From an uncultured beta proteobacterium (GTDB lineage Bacteria > Pseudomonadota > Gammaproteobacteria > Burkholderiales > Nitrosomonadaceae), in assembly GCA_900696615.1 (NCBI GenBank), contig CAADGS010000047.1, positions 1 to 42,647 on the forward strand: DNA of 42,647 nucleotides, written 5' to 3'. This document shows, in pieces, positions 9,524-17,827 of this stretch (positions are counted from its first letter, which is position 1; each line of letters begins with the position of its first letter). The translations under genes were made by a program, and so were the position numbers. The notes beneath the pieces are model-generated. The model had not been told where the DNA came from. It did not search any database and saw only the letters and a program-made list of their open reading frames with translations.

Positions 9524-10648
9524 CTAGAATGCAATGATCTCACCGCCAGTACACACCAACGTGCCTGCAACAATTTCATCGTTACGATCAATCTTCAATT
9601 CACCACTGACTGGATCAAGCATCAAGTTAAGAAAATTCATTAAGTTTCGTGCATACAATGTGCTTGAATCCGCTGCAACCAAACCTGGAATATTTGCGAT
9701 ACCAATCAAATGCACACCATGTTTCACTACAGTTTTATTTAATTCGGATAAAGGGCAATTACCACCCGCTTCTACTGCGAGGTCTACAATCACCGATCCT
9801 GGTTTCATGGCCTTCACGGTTTCCTCTTTAATTAAAACAGGTGCAGCGCGGCCAGGAATCAAAGCAGTAGTAATAATAATATCAGCTGCGATGGCACGCT
9901 CATGCACTAACTCACCTTGGCGACGCTTGTAGTCTTCAGACATTTCCGTCGCATAACCACCCGCTGTCTCAGCCTTGGTTTTTTCTTCATCGCTCAACGG
10001 CACTTCAACAAATTTAGCTCCCAAACTTTCTACTTGTTCTTTGGCTGCAGGCCTTACATCAAAGGCTTCGACTACTGCGCCGAGCCGCTTCGCCGTTGCA
10101 ATCGCTTGCAAGCCCGCTACACCTGCACCTAAAATCAGAACTCGCGCAGCCTTCACAGTACCTGCCGCTGTCATCAACATAGGAAAGAATTTTTGATATG
10201 CATTGGCTGCCATAATTACAGCTTTATAACCTGCGATATTGGCCTGTGACGACAGTACGTCCATACTTTGCGCACGAGAAATGCGTGGTAGCTTTTCCAT
10301 TGCAAACGCAGTCAATCCATATTGCGCTAATTCTTCAATCCCTTCTTTCTGGTGTGGCGACAACAAACCCACCAGCACAGCATCTTTACGCATCATTGCC
10401 AATTCACTAGGCTCCGGACCTCTGACCTTGAGTAAAATTTCTGATTGCGAATACAACTCCGCCACATCAGTCACGATCGTTGCACCTGCTTCCTGATATG
10501 CTGAATCCGGTATGCTGGCGCCTGCACCAGCACCTGATTGCACAGATACTTTATGAACACCCTTGGCAGTAAATTTTTTCACGGTCTCCGGTGTAGCTGC
10601 TACACGCGTTTCTCCGCCGCGAATCTCTGCGGGTATGCCTATATGCAT
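9524..10648 (-). CDS. pntAA: NAD(P) transhydrogenase subunit alpha, NAD-binding part
   Basis: This 374-aa soluble subunit (alpha-1, domain I) binds NAD(H) and resembles alanine dehydrogenase. It opens MHIGIPAEIRGGETRVAATPE, and a Rossmann motif (VLILGAGVAGLQAIATAKRLGA) with the acidic end EAFDVRP marks the NAD site. RDQ-type loop residues of the family appear as SRAQSMDVLSSQANIAGYKAV. GGGAGA precedes the ATG. It begins the pnt operon. In a chemolithotroph this enzyme would supply NADPH for carbon fixation and biosynthesis, which is an inference. Confidence 0.96.
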   Translation of the reverse strand: MHIGIPAEIRGGETRVAATPETVKKFTAKGVHKVSVQSGAGAGASIPDSAYQEAGATIVTDVAELYSQSEILLKVRGPEPSELAMMRKDAVLVGLLSPHQKEGIEELAQYGLTAFAMEKLPRISRAQSMDVLSSQANIAGYKAVIMAANAYQKFFPMLMTAAGTVKAARVLILGAGVAGLQAIATAKRLGAVVEAFDVRPAAKEQVESLGAKFVEVPLSDEEKTKAETAGGYATEMSEDYKRRQGELVHERAIAADIIITTALIPGRAAPVLIKEETVKAMKPGSVIVDLAVEAGGNCPLSELNKTVVKHGVHLIGIANIPGLVAADSSTLYARNLMNFLNLMLDPVSGELKIDRNDEIVAGTLVCTGGEIIAF

Positions 10649-10727
10649 TGATAATCTCCCTTTTTATGCCAACCTGCTTGCAAATAAAAAAGCAAAATTG
10701 TGCCTATTTCTTATTGATGAATAGCGA

Positions 10728-10733
10728 ATTATA
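10728..10733 (-). promoter_or_regulatory. Candidate -10 box of the pnt operon
   Basis: TATAAT reads on the minus strand, about 80 bp before the pntAA ATG. The hexamer 17 bp upstream is a poor -35. The 249-bp spacer between pntAA and the upstream oxidoreductase is large enough for an independent promoter. Confidence 0.3.
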
Positions 10734-10897
10734 AATCAATTTCCGCACAATGCATTAATTATGACGCCGATAAGCCGAGGAACCGTTTCAAAGAATTTAC
10801 TTTCCAGAGCGCAAAATGAACAAATACACTTCTCAAACGAGAACTCTTCTCAATCCATAATTAAAAGCATCGGCCTAGCCTTAATGATAAGATCAAA

Positions 10898-13800
10898 TCA
10901 CGAAGTTTTCTGTTTGATCGTATTTAGGCAACGTCCAATCCATTGATTCGTGAGCTTCTCTTGTACCGTATTCTGACGTAGTCGAGTAGCCAATCCGGAA
11001 AAATCCACTTGATCCAGCGGCTGATCCTGATTAAAACAAGAAAATACATAAGTAATTTTTCCCGTTTCCGGATCTTGATGAGGTTGTAAGCACTGAGCGC
11101 AAATTTCTTTCATCATGCACTGCATCGGCGAATTAATCGAACCAATGGCAAAATGATCGGCTTTTAAGTATGGTTTTAATTGATTATGTCGCGCCACCCC
11201 AACAGCGGCCATCATGCGATCGGACCCAATGGCAATGATATGATCAGCTTCAGTCAGCGGCACTGGCTGCTCACCCAATTCACCGCTTCCATAAGCTACC
11301 ATAGCTTGAACAATGTTACCCACATAACTTTTATCCTGATGGCGCGTTGCTGCAAAACCCGGTGATTCATCGCAACACCACACAACAATATCCGCCGCTG
11401 CTTCGATTTCGGCCACTTTATAACGATCCACCAGTTTCTTGTAACCGGCAAAATATAACACTTTTGATCCGGCCGCGCGTGCGGCGGCACCGATAGAAAA
11501 CAATACAGCATTACCCAAACCGCCCCCAACCAGCACCACAGTTTTATTCTCTGGAATTTCTGTCGGTGTTCCGGTAGGCCCCATCAACACAACCGGCTCT
11601 CCAGGCTGAAGCATTGCGCAGAGATTTGATGACCCGCCCATTTCCAATACAATTAATGAAACCAACCCACGTTCAACATCTACCGATGCACCTGTTAATG
11701 CAAGGCCCTCCATTGCCAGCCTAGTATCTGTGGTGATCGTTGCCAAAGTCGCATAATTCTGAAAACGATAAAACTGCCCTGGTTGAAAATGTTCCGCCGC
11801 TGTCGGTGCATGAACAACCACTTCAATGATATTGGGTGCAAGTCTTTCCACTTTATGCACTGTTGGCCGCAATTGATTATTCAATTGCGCAAAAAATTGC
11901 TGCGCCGATTGATCCGATGTCGGCTTAATGCGTTCCAGCACACGACTCACAACGGGATAACCCTGTTTTGCGCTGGACATTGCTTTCACTACATTGCCGG
12001 AATACGAAGGATGCAAATCACCAAAGAAACTGATAAATCGCCCGTCCTGACTATCCTTGTAGCGGCTTAACAACACCATCGGTGTCTCAGGTTTGGGATT
12101 GCCATATACGGGCTTAACCGTCTCGCCTTCCTCGTCACAAGCCGCAAAATAACGGCCATCGAGTTTAAACTGCTTTTCGTCTTCACGCGCCAACACCGTA
12201 TTCGGTTGAGTGCCGGCAGCTACCAACAACGCACGAGCTGGTAACTCGACATTACCGGCGTCTTGCCATTCACCTTCTTCATCGCGTTTCTGCACCGAGA
12301 ATTGCACCGATTCTGCATGCCCCCACGCATCAACATTCACGCGCGTAGGCGTCATGCCTTCAGCAAACCAAATACCTTCCTCAAGTGCTTTTTCTACTTC
12401 TTCATGATTTAAAGTATAAGAAGGGCTATCGATCAACCGCTTACGATAGGCAATGGTTGCCCCTCCCCAGGATTGCAACAAATTGACGATGCACGGCATA
12501 CGTCCTTCTTGCTCGGCAGCCTGACGTTCAGCGCGGATTGCGCGTGCATGGTTGATAAAATCATCGGCAATGGCTTTTTCTTCATCATCCCATGCTTCAC
12601 GGACGGCAGCCTCCCCCTGAATTGCTGCTAGAATCTCATATCGCTGCAAAAATTTTTCTACTTGCACCGGATAATAAGCCAATGCTTCAGTCGCTGTATC
12701 AATTGCCGTTAAGCCCCCGCCGATTACCACCACCGGTAAGCGCAGCTGCATATTGGCGATTGAATCGTTCTGCGCAGCACCGGTTAATTGCAGTCCCATC
12801 AAGAAATCGGATGCTGCACGCACACCTCGCGCCAATCCATTCGGCAAGTGCAATACAGTTGGCCGCCCAGCCCCTGCTGCTAGAGCCACATGATCAAATC
12901 CCATGGTGAATGCATCATCGGTTGTCAAAGTACCGCCAAAACGCACACCGCCAAATAAGGCAAACTCTTCCCTGCGTTCCAGTAACAAACGAATCAGCTT
13001 CAGAAAATTTTTATTCCAACGTACAGTAATACCATACTCAGCTACACCACCAAAACCACCCGGCATGCGCTGATCGAGATTTTCTTCCAGGATGTTGGCA
13101 TGGCGTATCGCCCTGAACGGCACTCGCTCACCCACTTGATTGACACCTGAAATCTCTTGGGGCAACGGCTCGATTTTAAGTCCATCGATTCCCACAACGG
13201 TATGACCTTCATTCATTAAATGATGTGCCAACGTATAGCCCGCCGGACCCATGCCAACCACCAGTACCTTACGGCCAGTTGCGGGTTTCGGTACCGGTCG
13301 GCGTAGATTCAATGGATTCCAGCGTGTCAACAAGCTATAGATTTCATATCCCCACGATAATGCCAGCACATCTTTCAATGTACGCGTCTCAGCTTGCGGA
13401 ATGTCTACGGGATCCTGCTTCTGATAAATGCAGGACTTCATACAGTCATTACAAATTCGATGGCCGGTGCCCGCACACATTGGATTATCCAACGTGATCA
13501 TTGCCAGACTACCTATTGCCACGCCTTGTGATTTAAGCTTGTGAAATTCGGAAATGCGTTCTTCCAATGGGCAACCCGCCAACAACGCACCTAATTCGCT
13601 CCGCTTGAAACTAGGCGGATCATCCGGTGATTTGGATTTTTGGATCAAACCTTTAGAACATGAATCTTTGCCTTGCTCATGGCACCAAATGCAGTAATTG
13701 GCTTCGTCCAATGCACCCTTTAAATCCGTACCGTGATCAGTCAACGCAAAACCGTTACGTTCACGCAAATGTTCAAGGCGATGTACTGTGTATCCAGCCG

Positions 13801-14458
13801 ATTCATCCGTCTCCAACGACAATAAATGTTGAAAATCCAATTTCGCCGGCGATTTGAATAAAATACCGTTCTGCGTATGTTGTTGCCCTGCCGGTGTTCT
13901 CAGTGCCCACGCGGCGTAATGCAGTGCTTTATTTAAACGCGTTTCATTTTCTGCTTCCGCTTCCATCCACTGCGTTACTTTCGTGGCAAAAATCAATTCT
14001 GAGAAGGCTTCGCCAAATTCTGCCGACAATTCTCTTTCCAGTGCCAAACCGTCAATGCCAGCAAGCGCTTCATCACTTATTTTACTTTTTGCTCTACGTT
14101 GCACAAATTGCCGTTTGCAAAAATACAATGGCGCCAGCTCATGATGTCTCGTAGCCAATTTCTGCACTTCACTTTCTATATTGAACAAGCGCGCGATAAA
14201 ATCTTCCAGCCATGGCGCAATTTCAATCAATAGCGCGGAATTATCCTTTGGCAGTAATTCATCGGGATTCGCGCGGGCTTGTTCCAATCTCATACATAGC
14301 GCTTCGTCGCCAGTACGAAGAAAATCCATAAAAATCTGATCAAGCTTCGCTAACCCACTTCGCCGATAAAAATCCGCGATCGTAAAGTCAAAATTAAACT
14401 TGGGTGAATCTGCCACTGCTTCATGTTGAGCATGCAATGCTGCATCGATATTTGTCAT
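10898..14458 (-). CDS. Large fused flavo-iron-sulfur oxidoreductase, GltD-like plus PyrK-like
   Basis: This 1186-aa protein has three parts. Residues 1-240 are helical and match nothing I recognise. Residues 250-350 carry a Cys-rich iron-sulfur region (Cys256, 259, 267, 296, 328, 336, 339 and 343), followed by a GltD-like FAD/NAD(P) module from about 395 (VLVVGMGPAGYTLA) with a second dinucleotide fold near residue 580 (VVVIGGGLTAIDTA). The last third is PyrK/ferredoxin-reductase-like: GQFYRFQNY for flavin, GPTGTPTEIP, VLVGGGLGNAVL, then Cys1114, 1120, 1123 and 1141 as a probable [2Fe-2S] site. GltD-like plus PyrK-like is the make-up of NfnB plus NfnA. It lies upstream of pntAA on the same strand. 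The electron partner is unknown, and it may equally be a glutamate-synthase-beta or dihydroorotate-dehydrogenase-type electron-transfer protein. Confidence 0.85.
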   Translation of the reverse strand: MTNIDAALHAQHEAVADSPKFNFDFTIADFYRRSGLAKLDQIFMDFLRTGDEALCMRLEQARANPDELLPKDNSALLIEIAPWLEDFIARLFNIESEVQKLATRHHELAPLYFCKRQFVQRRAKSKISDEALAGIDGLALERELSAEFGEAFSELIFATKVTQWMEAEAENETRLNKALHYAAWALRTPAGQQHTQNGILFKSPAKLDFQHLLSLETDESAGYTVHRLEHLRERNGFALTDHGTDLKGALDEANYCIWCHEQGKDSCSKGLIQKSKSPDDPPSFKRSELGALLAGCPLEERISEFHKLKSQGVAIGSLAMITLDNPMCAGTGHRICNDCMKSCIYQKQDPVDIPQAETRTLKDVLALSWGYEIYSLLTRWNPLNLRRPVPKPATGRKVLVVGMGPAGYTLAHHLMNEGHTVVGIDGLKIEPLPQEISGVNQVGERVPFRAIRHANILEENLDQRMPGGFGGVAEYGITVRWNKNFLKLIRLLLERREEFALFGGVRFGGTLTTDDAFTMGFDHVALAAGAGRPTVLHLPNGLARGVRAASDFLMGLQLTGAAQNDSIANMQLRLPVVVIGGGLTAIDTATEALAYYPVQVEKFLQRYEILAAIQGEAAVREAWDDEEKAIADDFINHARAIRAERQAAEQEGRMPCIVNLLQSWGGATIAYRKRLIDSPSYTLNHEEVEKALEEGIWFAEGMTPTRVNVDAWGHAESVQFSVQKRDEEGEWQDAGNVELPARALLVAAGTQPNTVLAREDEKQFKLDGRYFAACDEEGETVKPVYGNPKPETPMVLLSRYKDSQDGRFISFFGDLHPSYSGNVVKAMSSAKQGYPVVSRVLERIKPTSDQSAQQFFAQLNNQLRPTVHKVERLAPNIIEVVVHAPTAAEHFQPGQFYRFQNYATLATITTDTRLAMEGLALTGASVDVERGLVSLIVLEMGGSSNLCAMLQPGEPVVLMGPTGTPTEIPENKTVVLVGGGLGNAVLFSIGAAARAAGSKVLYFAGYKKLVDRYKVAEIEAAADIVVWCCDESPGFAATRHQDKSYVGNIVQAMVAYGSGELGEQPVPLTEADHIIAIGSDRMMAAVGVARHNQLKPYLKADHFAIGSINSPMQCMMKEICAQCLQPHQDPETGKITYVFSCFNQDQPLDQVDFSGLATRLRQNTVQEKLTNQWIGRCLNTIKQKTS

Positions 14459-14522
14459 AATTATTAATATTTATTGTTACTAGGTTTCACTTTATCAATT
14501 TTTATTACGCACAATGTAATGA

Positions 14523-15758
14523 TCAATTATTTGGCCACTGGCTTTTCTCATAATCAGGTAACCATCGCGTAAATTCTTCGGCAAGCATGGGTTGCGCAAT
14601 AAAATAACCTTGTATTTCATCACATCCAAGCTGAGCAACTAATTCGCAATCCGCTTCCGTTTCAATGCCTTCTACAACTACATTCAAACCAAAAGCTTTA
14701 CCCAATTTAATGCACGACTCGAGAATTACTCGGGTGGCCGGATCTTGCGTCGCATTATGTGCAAAAATACGGTCTATCTTGAGTTCGGTAAAAGGCATAT
14801 ATTTGAGTGTTTCCATCGAGGCATAGCCGGTACCGAAATCATCTATGGATAACCCAAAACCTTTTAGCCTGATCCGTGTCAGGATATCCAAACTTTGGGC
14901 AAAATCTTTTCCTAACTTGCCTTCCGTAATTTCCAAAATCACCCTGTTAATCGGCACATTGGAATTCTGTACTGCTTCTTGGTAAATCTCTGGCAAATTA
15001 AAACGATCCAAATTCTCCATTGAAACGTTTACAGAAATTTTCAAATCCAGACCTTGTTGCAGCCATAAGTCCAATTGCTGGACGGATTTTTTTAAGATGC
15101 TACGTGTAAAATCATTAATCAAATCATTGTGTTCGATAATAGAAATAAAATTGTCAGGAGAAATATAACCATATTTACCATGTCGCCAACGCGCCAAACA
15201 TTCAACACTTGTTACACGGCGGCTGACCGCAGAAATTTTCGGTTGAAAAAATACTGTAAATTGGTCAGTAAGCAAAGCATGCTTAATATCTTCAGCATCA
15301 AATACTTGCCGCAATTTGAAAAAATTGGCGGAGCGATAAACGGGCAAATCGAGCTTTTCCAAAATTTCTGCCAAAGCCCCCATTGTTACAGGTTTCAACA
15401 ATGTTCCAATGACAGTTAGTCCACGTACGATGGCTAAACGCTCGACCGCTTTAAGCAAATCAGCATCAACACCTGAAAATAGCACAATTTTTCCACTGTA
15501 GCGCTGGTCCGCAATATGGCGAAGAAACTCAATGCCATCCATACCCGGCATTTCAATATCACAAATCAATAAATCAACAGCTTCTATTTGAGTTGACAGA
15601 ACAAACAAGCCTGCTTTGCCATCTTCCGCAACAAATATCTCGTCAACACCCAATTCTCTCAACAAATGACTGACAAATTCGAGCATAAATTTGTCATCAT
15701 CTAGTAGTAGCACACGAATATTTTTCTTTTTTTTCATTCGAAGAATTTCATGAAGCAC
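14523..15758 (-). CDS. Response regulator with EAL phosphodiesterase domain
   Basis: The 411-aa product has an N-terminal receiver (phospho-acceptor Asp67 in LLICDIEMPGMDG, Lys122) and a C-terminal EAL domain (about 155-400). Catalytic residues are intact: signature ECL (186-188, an accepted variant of EAL), Asn244, EITE, Asp306-Asp307 in IDDFGTG, Lys327, Glu363 and Gln383. It should hydrolyse cyclic-di-GMP under phosphorylation control, as RocR-type regulators do. The first possible start is a GTG at 15758. An ATG eight codons in (15737) gives MKKKKNIRVLLLDDD and may be the true start, as neither has a clear ribosome site. It follows the single-receiver gene by 46 bp. No histidine kinase is nearby. 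Confidence 0.9.
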   Translation of the reverse strand: MLHEILRMKKKKNIRVLLLDDDKFMLEFVSHLLRELGVDEIFVAEDGKAGLFVLSTQIEAVDLLICDIEMPGMDGIEFLRHIADQRYSGKIVLFSGVDADLLKAVERLAIVRGLTVIGTLLKPVTMGALAEILEKLDLPVYRSANFFKLRQVFDAEDIKHALLTDQFTVFFQPKISAVSRRVTSVECLARWRHGKYGYISPDNFISIIEHNDLINDFTRSILKKSVQQLDLWLQQGLDLKISVNVSMENLDRFNLPEIYQEAVQNSNVPINRVILEITEGKLGKDFAQSLDILTRIRLKGFGLSIDDFGTGYASMETLKYMPFTELKIDRIFAHNATQDPATRVILESCIKLGKAFGLNVVVEGIETEADCELVAQLGCDEIQGYFIAQPMLAEEFTRWLPDYEKSQWPNN

Positions 15759-15804
15759 ACTCTAAACGAGATTATCCGTTATTAGGTGAAACTTTCAAAA
15801 TAAA

Positions 15805-16203
15805 TTACAGCCACTTACAAATGGTATCTATCAACAAATCAGGGTCAATTGGTTTTGCTAGAAAATCATTCATTCCGACATTCATACACATGTCTCTATA
15901 GTGCTGGTCGATATTGGCAGTTAAAGCAATTACCGGCATTTCCGACCAGTTCGCATTTGCCCGGATAATTCGTGTTGCTTCTAACCCATCCATAACCGGC
16001 ATTTGAATATCCATTAAGACACAATCAAAAGATTGCTTTGCCAAAAAATCCAATGCTTGTTTGCCATGCTCAGCCACCACTACCGATGCACCTGCGTATT
16101 CCAGTATCTCTTTGGCAACAACTTGACTTAATTCGTTATCTTCTACCACCAATATTTTAGAGCCATCTAGCTTCATTTCTTGGGGATCTTCTATTAAATT
16201 CAT
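15805..16203 (-). CDS. Single-domain response regulator (receiver only)
   Basis: This 132-aa protein is one receiver domain: acidic pair Glu21-Asp22 in ILVVEDNELSQ, phospho-acceptor Asp65 in VLMDIQMPVMDG, Thr95 and Lys117. It resembles the receivers at the C-terminal ends of hybrid histidine kinases more than CheY. AAAGG lies 4 nt before the ATG. It sits directly upstream of the REC-EAL gene, so it probably shares a phosphorelay with it, perhaps competing for phosphate or relaying it. The kinase is not in the window. Confidence 0.9.
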   Translation of the reverse strand: MNLIEDPQEMKLDGSKILVVEDNELSQVVAKEILEYAGASVVVAEHGKQALDFLAKQSFDCVLMDIQMPVMDGLEATRIIRANANWSEMPVIALTANIDQHYRDMCMNVGMNDFLAKPIDPDLLIDTICKWL

Positions 16204-16590
16204 CTAACCTTTACTTTATCTTTAAACTTTTAGCGGATGCGGAGAAAATCGCTGCAAGCACTCTTTAAGTTTTACTTTTCTAAAACTAATCCAGGACATC
16301 GCTTGATGCCTCAATTCCGCTCCCCTATGAACCAGTATCTTGTTACATAAGCCATACATACAAAAGAATCGCTGAATACGAAGATTACGTAAGCTATCCA
16401 ATTTGCCAGAATCAATACAATGAACACTCCGGCTGACTTTTACCGTACTGTTGTTTATAGAAGTTTTGATCAGAAACACGCCTTTGGCCAAGTGATTGCC
16501 TCGCAAGCCAGCATAACATTATCCGGAATACGCGAACAACTATGGGTATATTTTTTATTGTTTTAATATGCACCCATTACTCTACTACGA
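16204..16590. other. Intergenic region between cysH and the receiver gene
   Basis: This 387-bp stretch has no recognised gene. It holds a 94-codon minus-strand open frame (listed separately as doubtful) and presumably the promoter of the receiver pair and the end of the cys transcript. Confidence 0.4.
16222..16506 (-). CDS. Doubtful small open frame upstream of the receiver gene
   Basis: A TTG-started 94-codon frame ends 18 bp before the receiver gene on the same strand. The product is basic, with a C-terminal half rich in Arg, Lys and Phe, and matches no family I know. No good ribosome site is visible and the first codon is weak. The tight spacing to the next gene is the only point in its favour. 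It could be a decayed gene or chance. Confidence 0.2.
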   Translation of the reverse strand: MRGNHLAKGVFLIKTSINNSTVKVSRSVHCIDSGKLDSLRNLRIQRFFCMYGLCNKILVHRGAELRHQAMSWISFRKVKLKECLQRFSPHPLKV

Positions 16591-17298
16591 TCACTCTAAG
16601 CTATTTACTGGAACTGCTTTGCTGGTATGCAAACCGCACTCTTTAGTTTCCGGATCTTCCCACCACCAGCGCCCAGAACGAATATCCTCGCCAGGCGTGA
16701 TTGCACGAGTGCAAGGTGCGCAACCAATGCTTGGATAAAACTTGTCATGAAGCTTGTTATAAGGTACTTCATATTGCCGCAGATACTCCCAAACTTCATT
16801 ATTGGACCATTCCAGCAAGGGACTCACTTTTTGTATTTGGTTGTCCATATCAAAAATGGAAACTTGCAAATTCAATCGACTTAGGGCCTGTTCTCGTCTC
16901 AATCCGGTTATCCATGCACATTTACTCTGCAAAGCGCGACGTAAAGGTTCGACTTTACGAATATGGCAACATGCTTTACGCAATTCAACACTTTCATAAA
17001 AACCATTAATGCCATATTGAGCCACATATGCTTCAATTTGCTTTACATTAGGAAAATAGATACGAAGCGGCACCTTGTAACGTTCCCGGACATTTTGCAT
17101 TAAATCATAGGTTTCTTGCGGCAAACGCCCAGTATCCAAACTAAACATATCTATATCTAAATGATACCGGTTTATGATATCTGTCAACACCATATCTTCG
17201 GCACCCAAGCTATTTGCAAATGTAACCGGCGGATAATCGCGCACGGTTTCATTCAAAATTGCAACAACCTGCTCAACTTTTTCCCGTAATTTTGTCAT
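16591..17298 (-). CDS. cysH: Assimilatory adenylylsulfate (APS) reductase
   Basis: The enzyme reduces adenylylsulfate to sulfite with thioredoxin in cytoplasmic sulfate assimilation. The 235-aa product has the nucleotide segment SLGAEDMVLTD, the Arg-rich TGLRREQ and the catalytic cysteine in KECGLH (Cys221). It also has both cysteine pairs, Cys110-Cys111 and Cys193-x-x-Cys196, that bind [4Fe-4S]. These pairs mark APS reductases rather than the PAPS reductases of enteric bacteria, so no APS kinase would be needed. The start ATG overlaps the DUF934 stop by 4 bp (ATGA). It is the last gene of the operon. ATP sulfurylase is not in the window. Confidence 0.95.
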   Translation of the reverse strand: MTKLREKVEQVVAILNETVRDYPPVTFANSLGAEDMVLTDIINRYHLDIDMFSLDTGRLPQETYDLMQNVRERYKVPLRIYFPNVKQIEAYVAQYGINGFYESVELRKACCHIRKVEPLRRALQSKCAWITGLRREQALSRLNLQVSIFDMDNQIQKVSPLLEWSNNEVWEYLRQYEVPYNKLHDKFYPSIGCAPCTRAITPGEDIRSGRWWWEDPETKECGLHTSKAVPVNSLE

Positions 17299-17822
17299 GC
17301 TAAGCTTGCTGCCGCATTCCCTTTACGCTGCACACGCCGGAATAATGGCAATTTTGAATTAATAGAAGTTTGATAAACTTCAGAGAAGTCAGCTAATCCT
17401 TTTAATGCATCTTCGATACTACGATCCTGACGTGGCGCAAAAGCATCGAAGCCTACGCGCTGCATATAAAATAACTGGTCACGCAGCACATCTCCGATGG
17501 CACGCATTTCACCCACATAACCAAGGCGGGCACGCAAATTATAAGCAATGGAATAGCCACGGCCATCAGAGAACTTGGGAAAGTCAACCGCAATCACAGA
17601 AAATTTGTCAATATCTTCCTTCAATGTCTCAGGTCGCTCATCGCTGGCTAACCATACACCTATTTCAGTACGTTCTTGTAATAAGTTGCGTTGCTTCAGC
17701 CACACTTGGAGAGGAACAATTACCCTGCCTTCCGGAATCATCACGTTTTCAGCAGAATCTTGCTCATTGAGGCGTAATACAACCCAATCATCTGCAACAA
17801 TTGCATTATTTTTTATAATCAT
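17295..17822 (-). CDS. DUF934 protein of the sulfite reductase operon
   Basis: This 175-aa protein belongs to the DUF934 family, regularly found between sulfite reductase and APS reductase genes in proteobacteria. Marks are DDWVVLR near residue 10, VIVPLQVWLKQRNLL, the block VIAVDFPKFSDGRGYSIAYNLRARLGYVGEMRAIGDVLRDQLFYMQRVGFDAF, and a short Arg-rich tail. No catalytic motif is known. From its constant company with cysI and cysH it is thought to aid sulfite reduction or electron delivery, but this is unproven. It starts 5 bp after the cysI stop and its stop overlaps the cysH start. Confidence 0.92.
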   Translation of the reverse strand: MIIKNNAIVADDWVVLRLNEQDSAENVMIPEGRVIVPLQVWLKQRNLLQERTEIGVWLASDERPETLKEDIDKFSVIAVDFPKFSDGRGYSIAYNLRARLGYVGEMRAIGDVLRDQLFYMQRVGFDAFAPRQDRSIEDALKGLADFSEVYQTSINSKLPLFRRVQRKGNAAASLA

Positions 17823-17827
17823 CTCAT

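Noticed and set aside
10891..10919. GATCAAA / TTTGATC inverted repeat at the end of the large oxidoreductase gene
   Set aside because: It lies mainly inside the coding end, has a 15-nt loop and no T-run after it on the minus strand, so it is not a convincing terminator.
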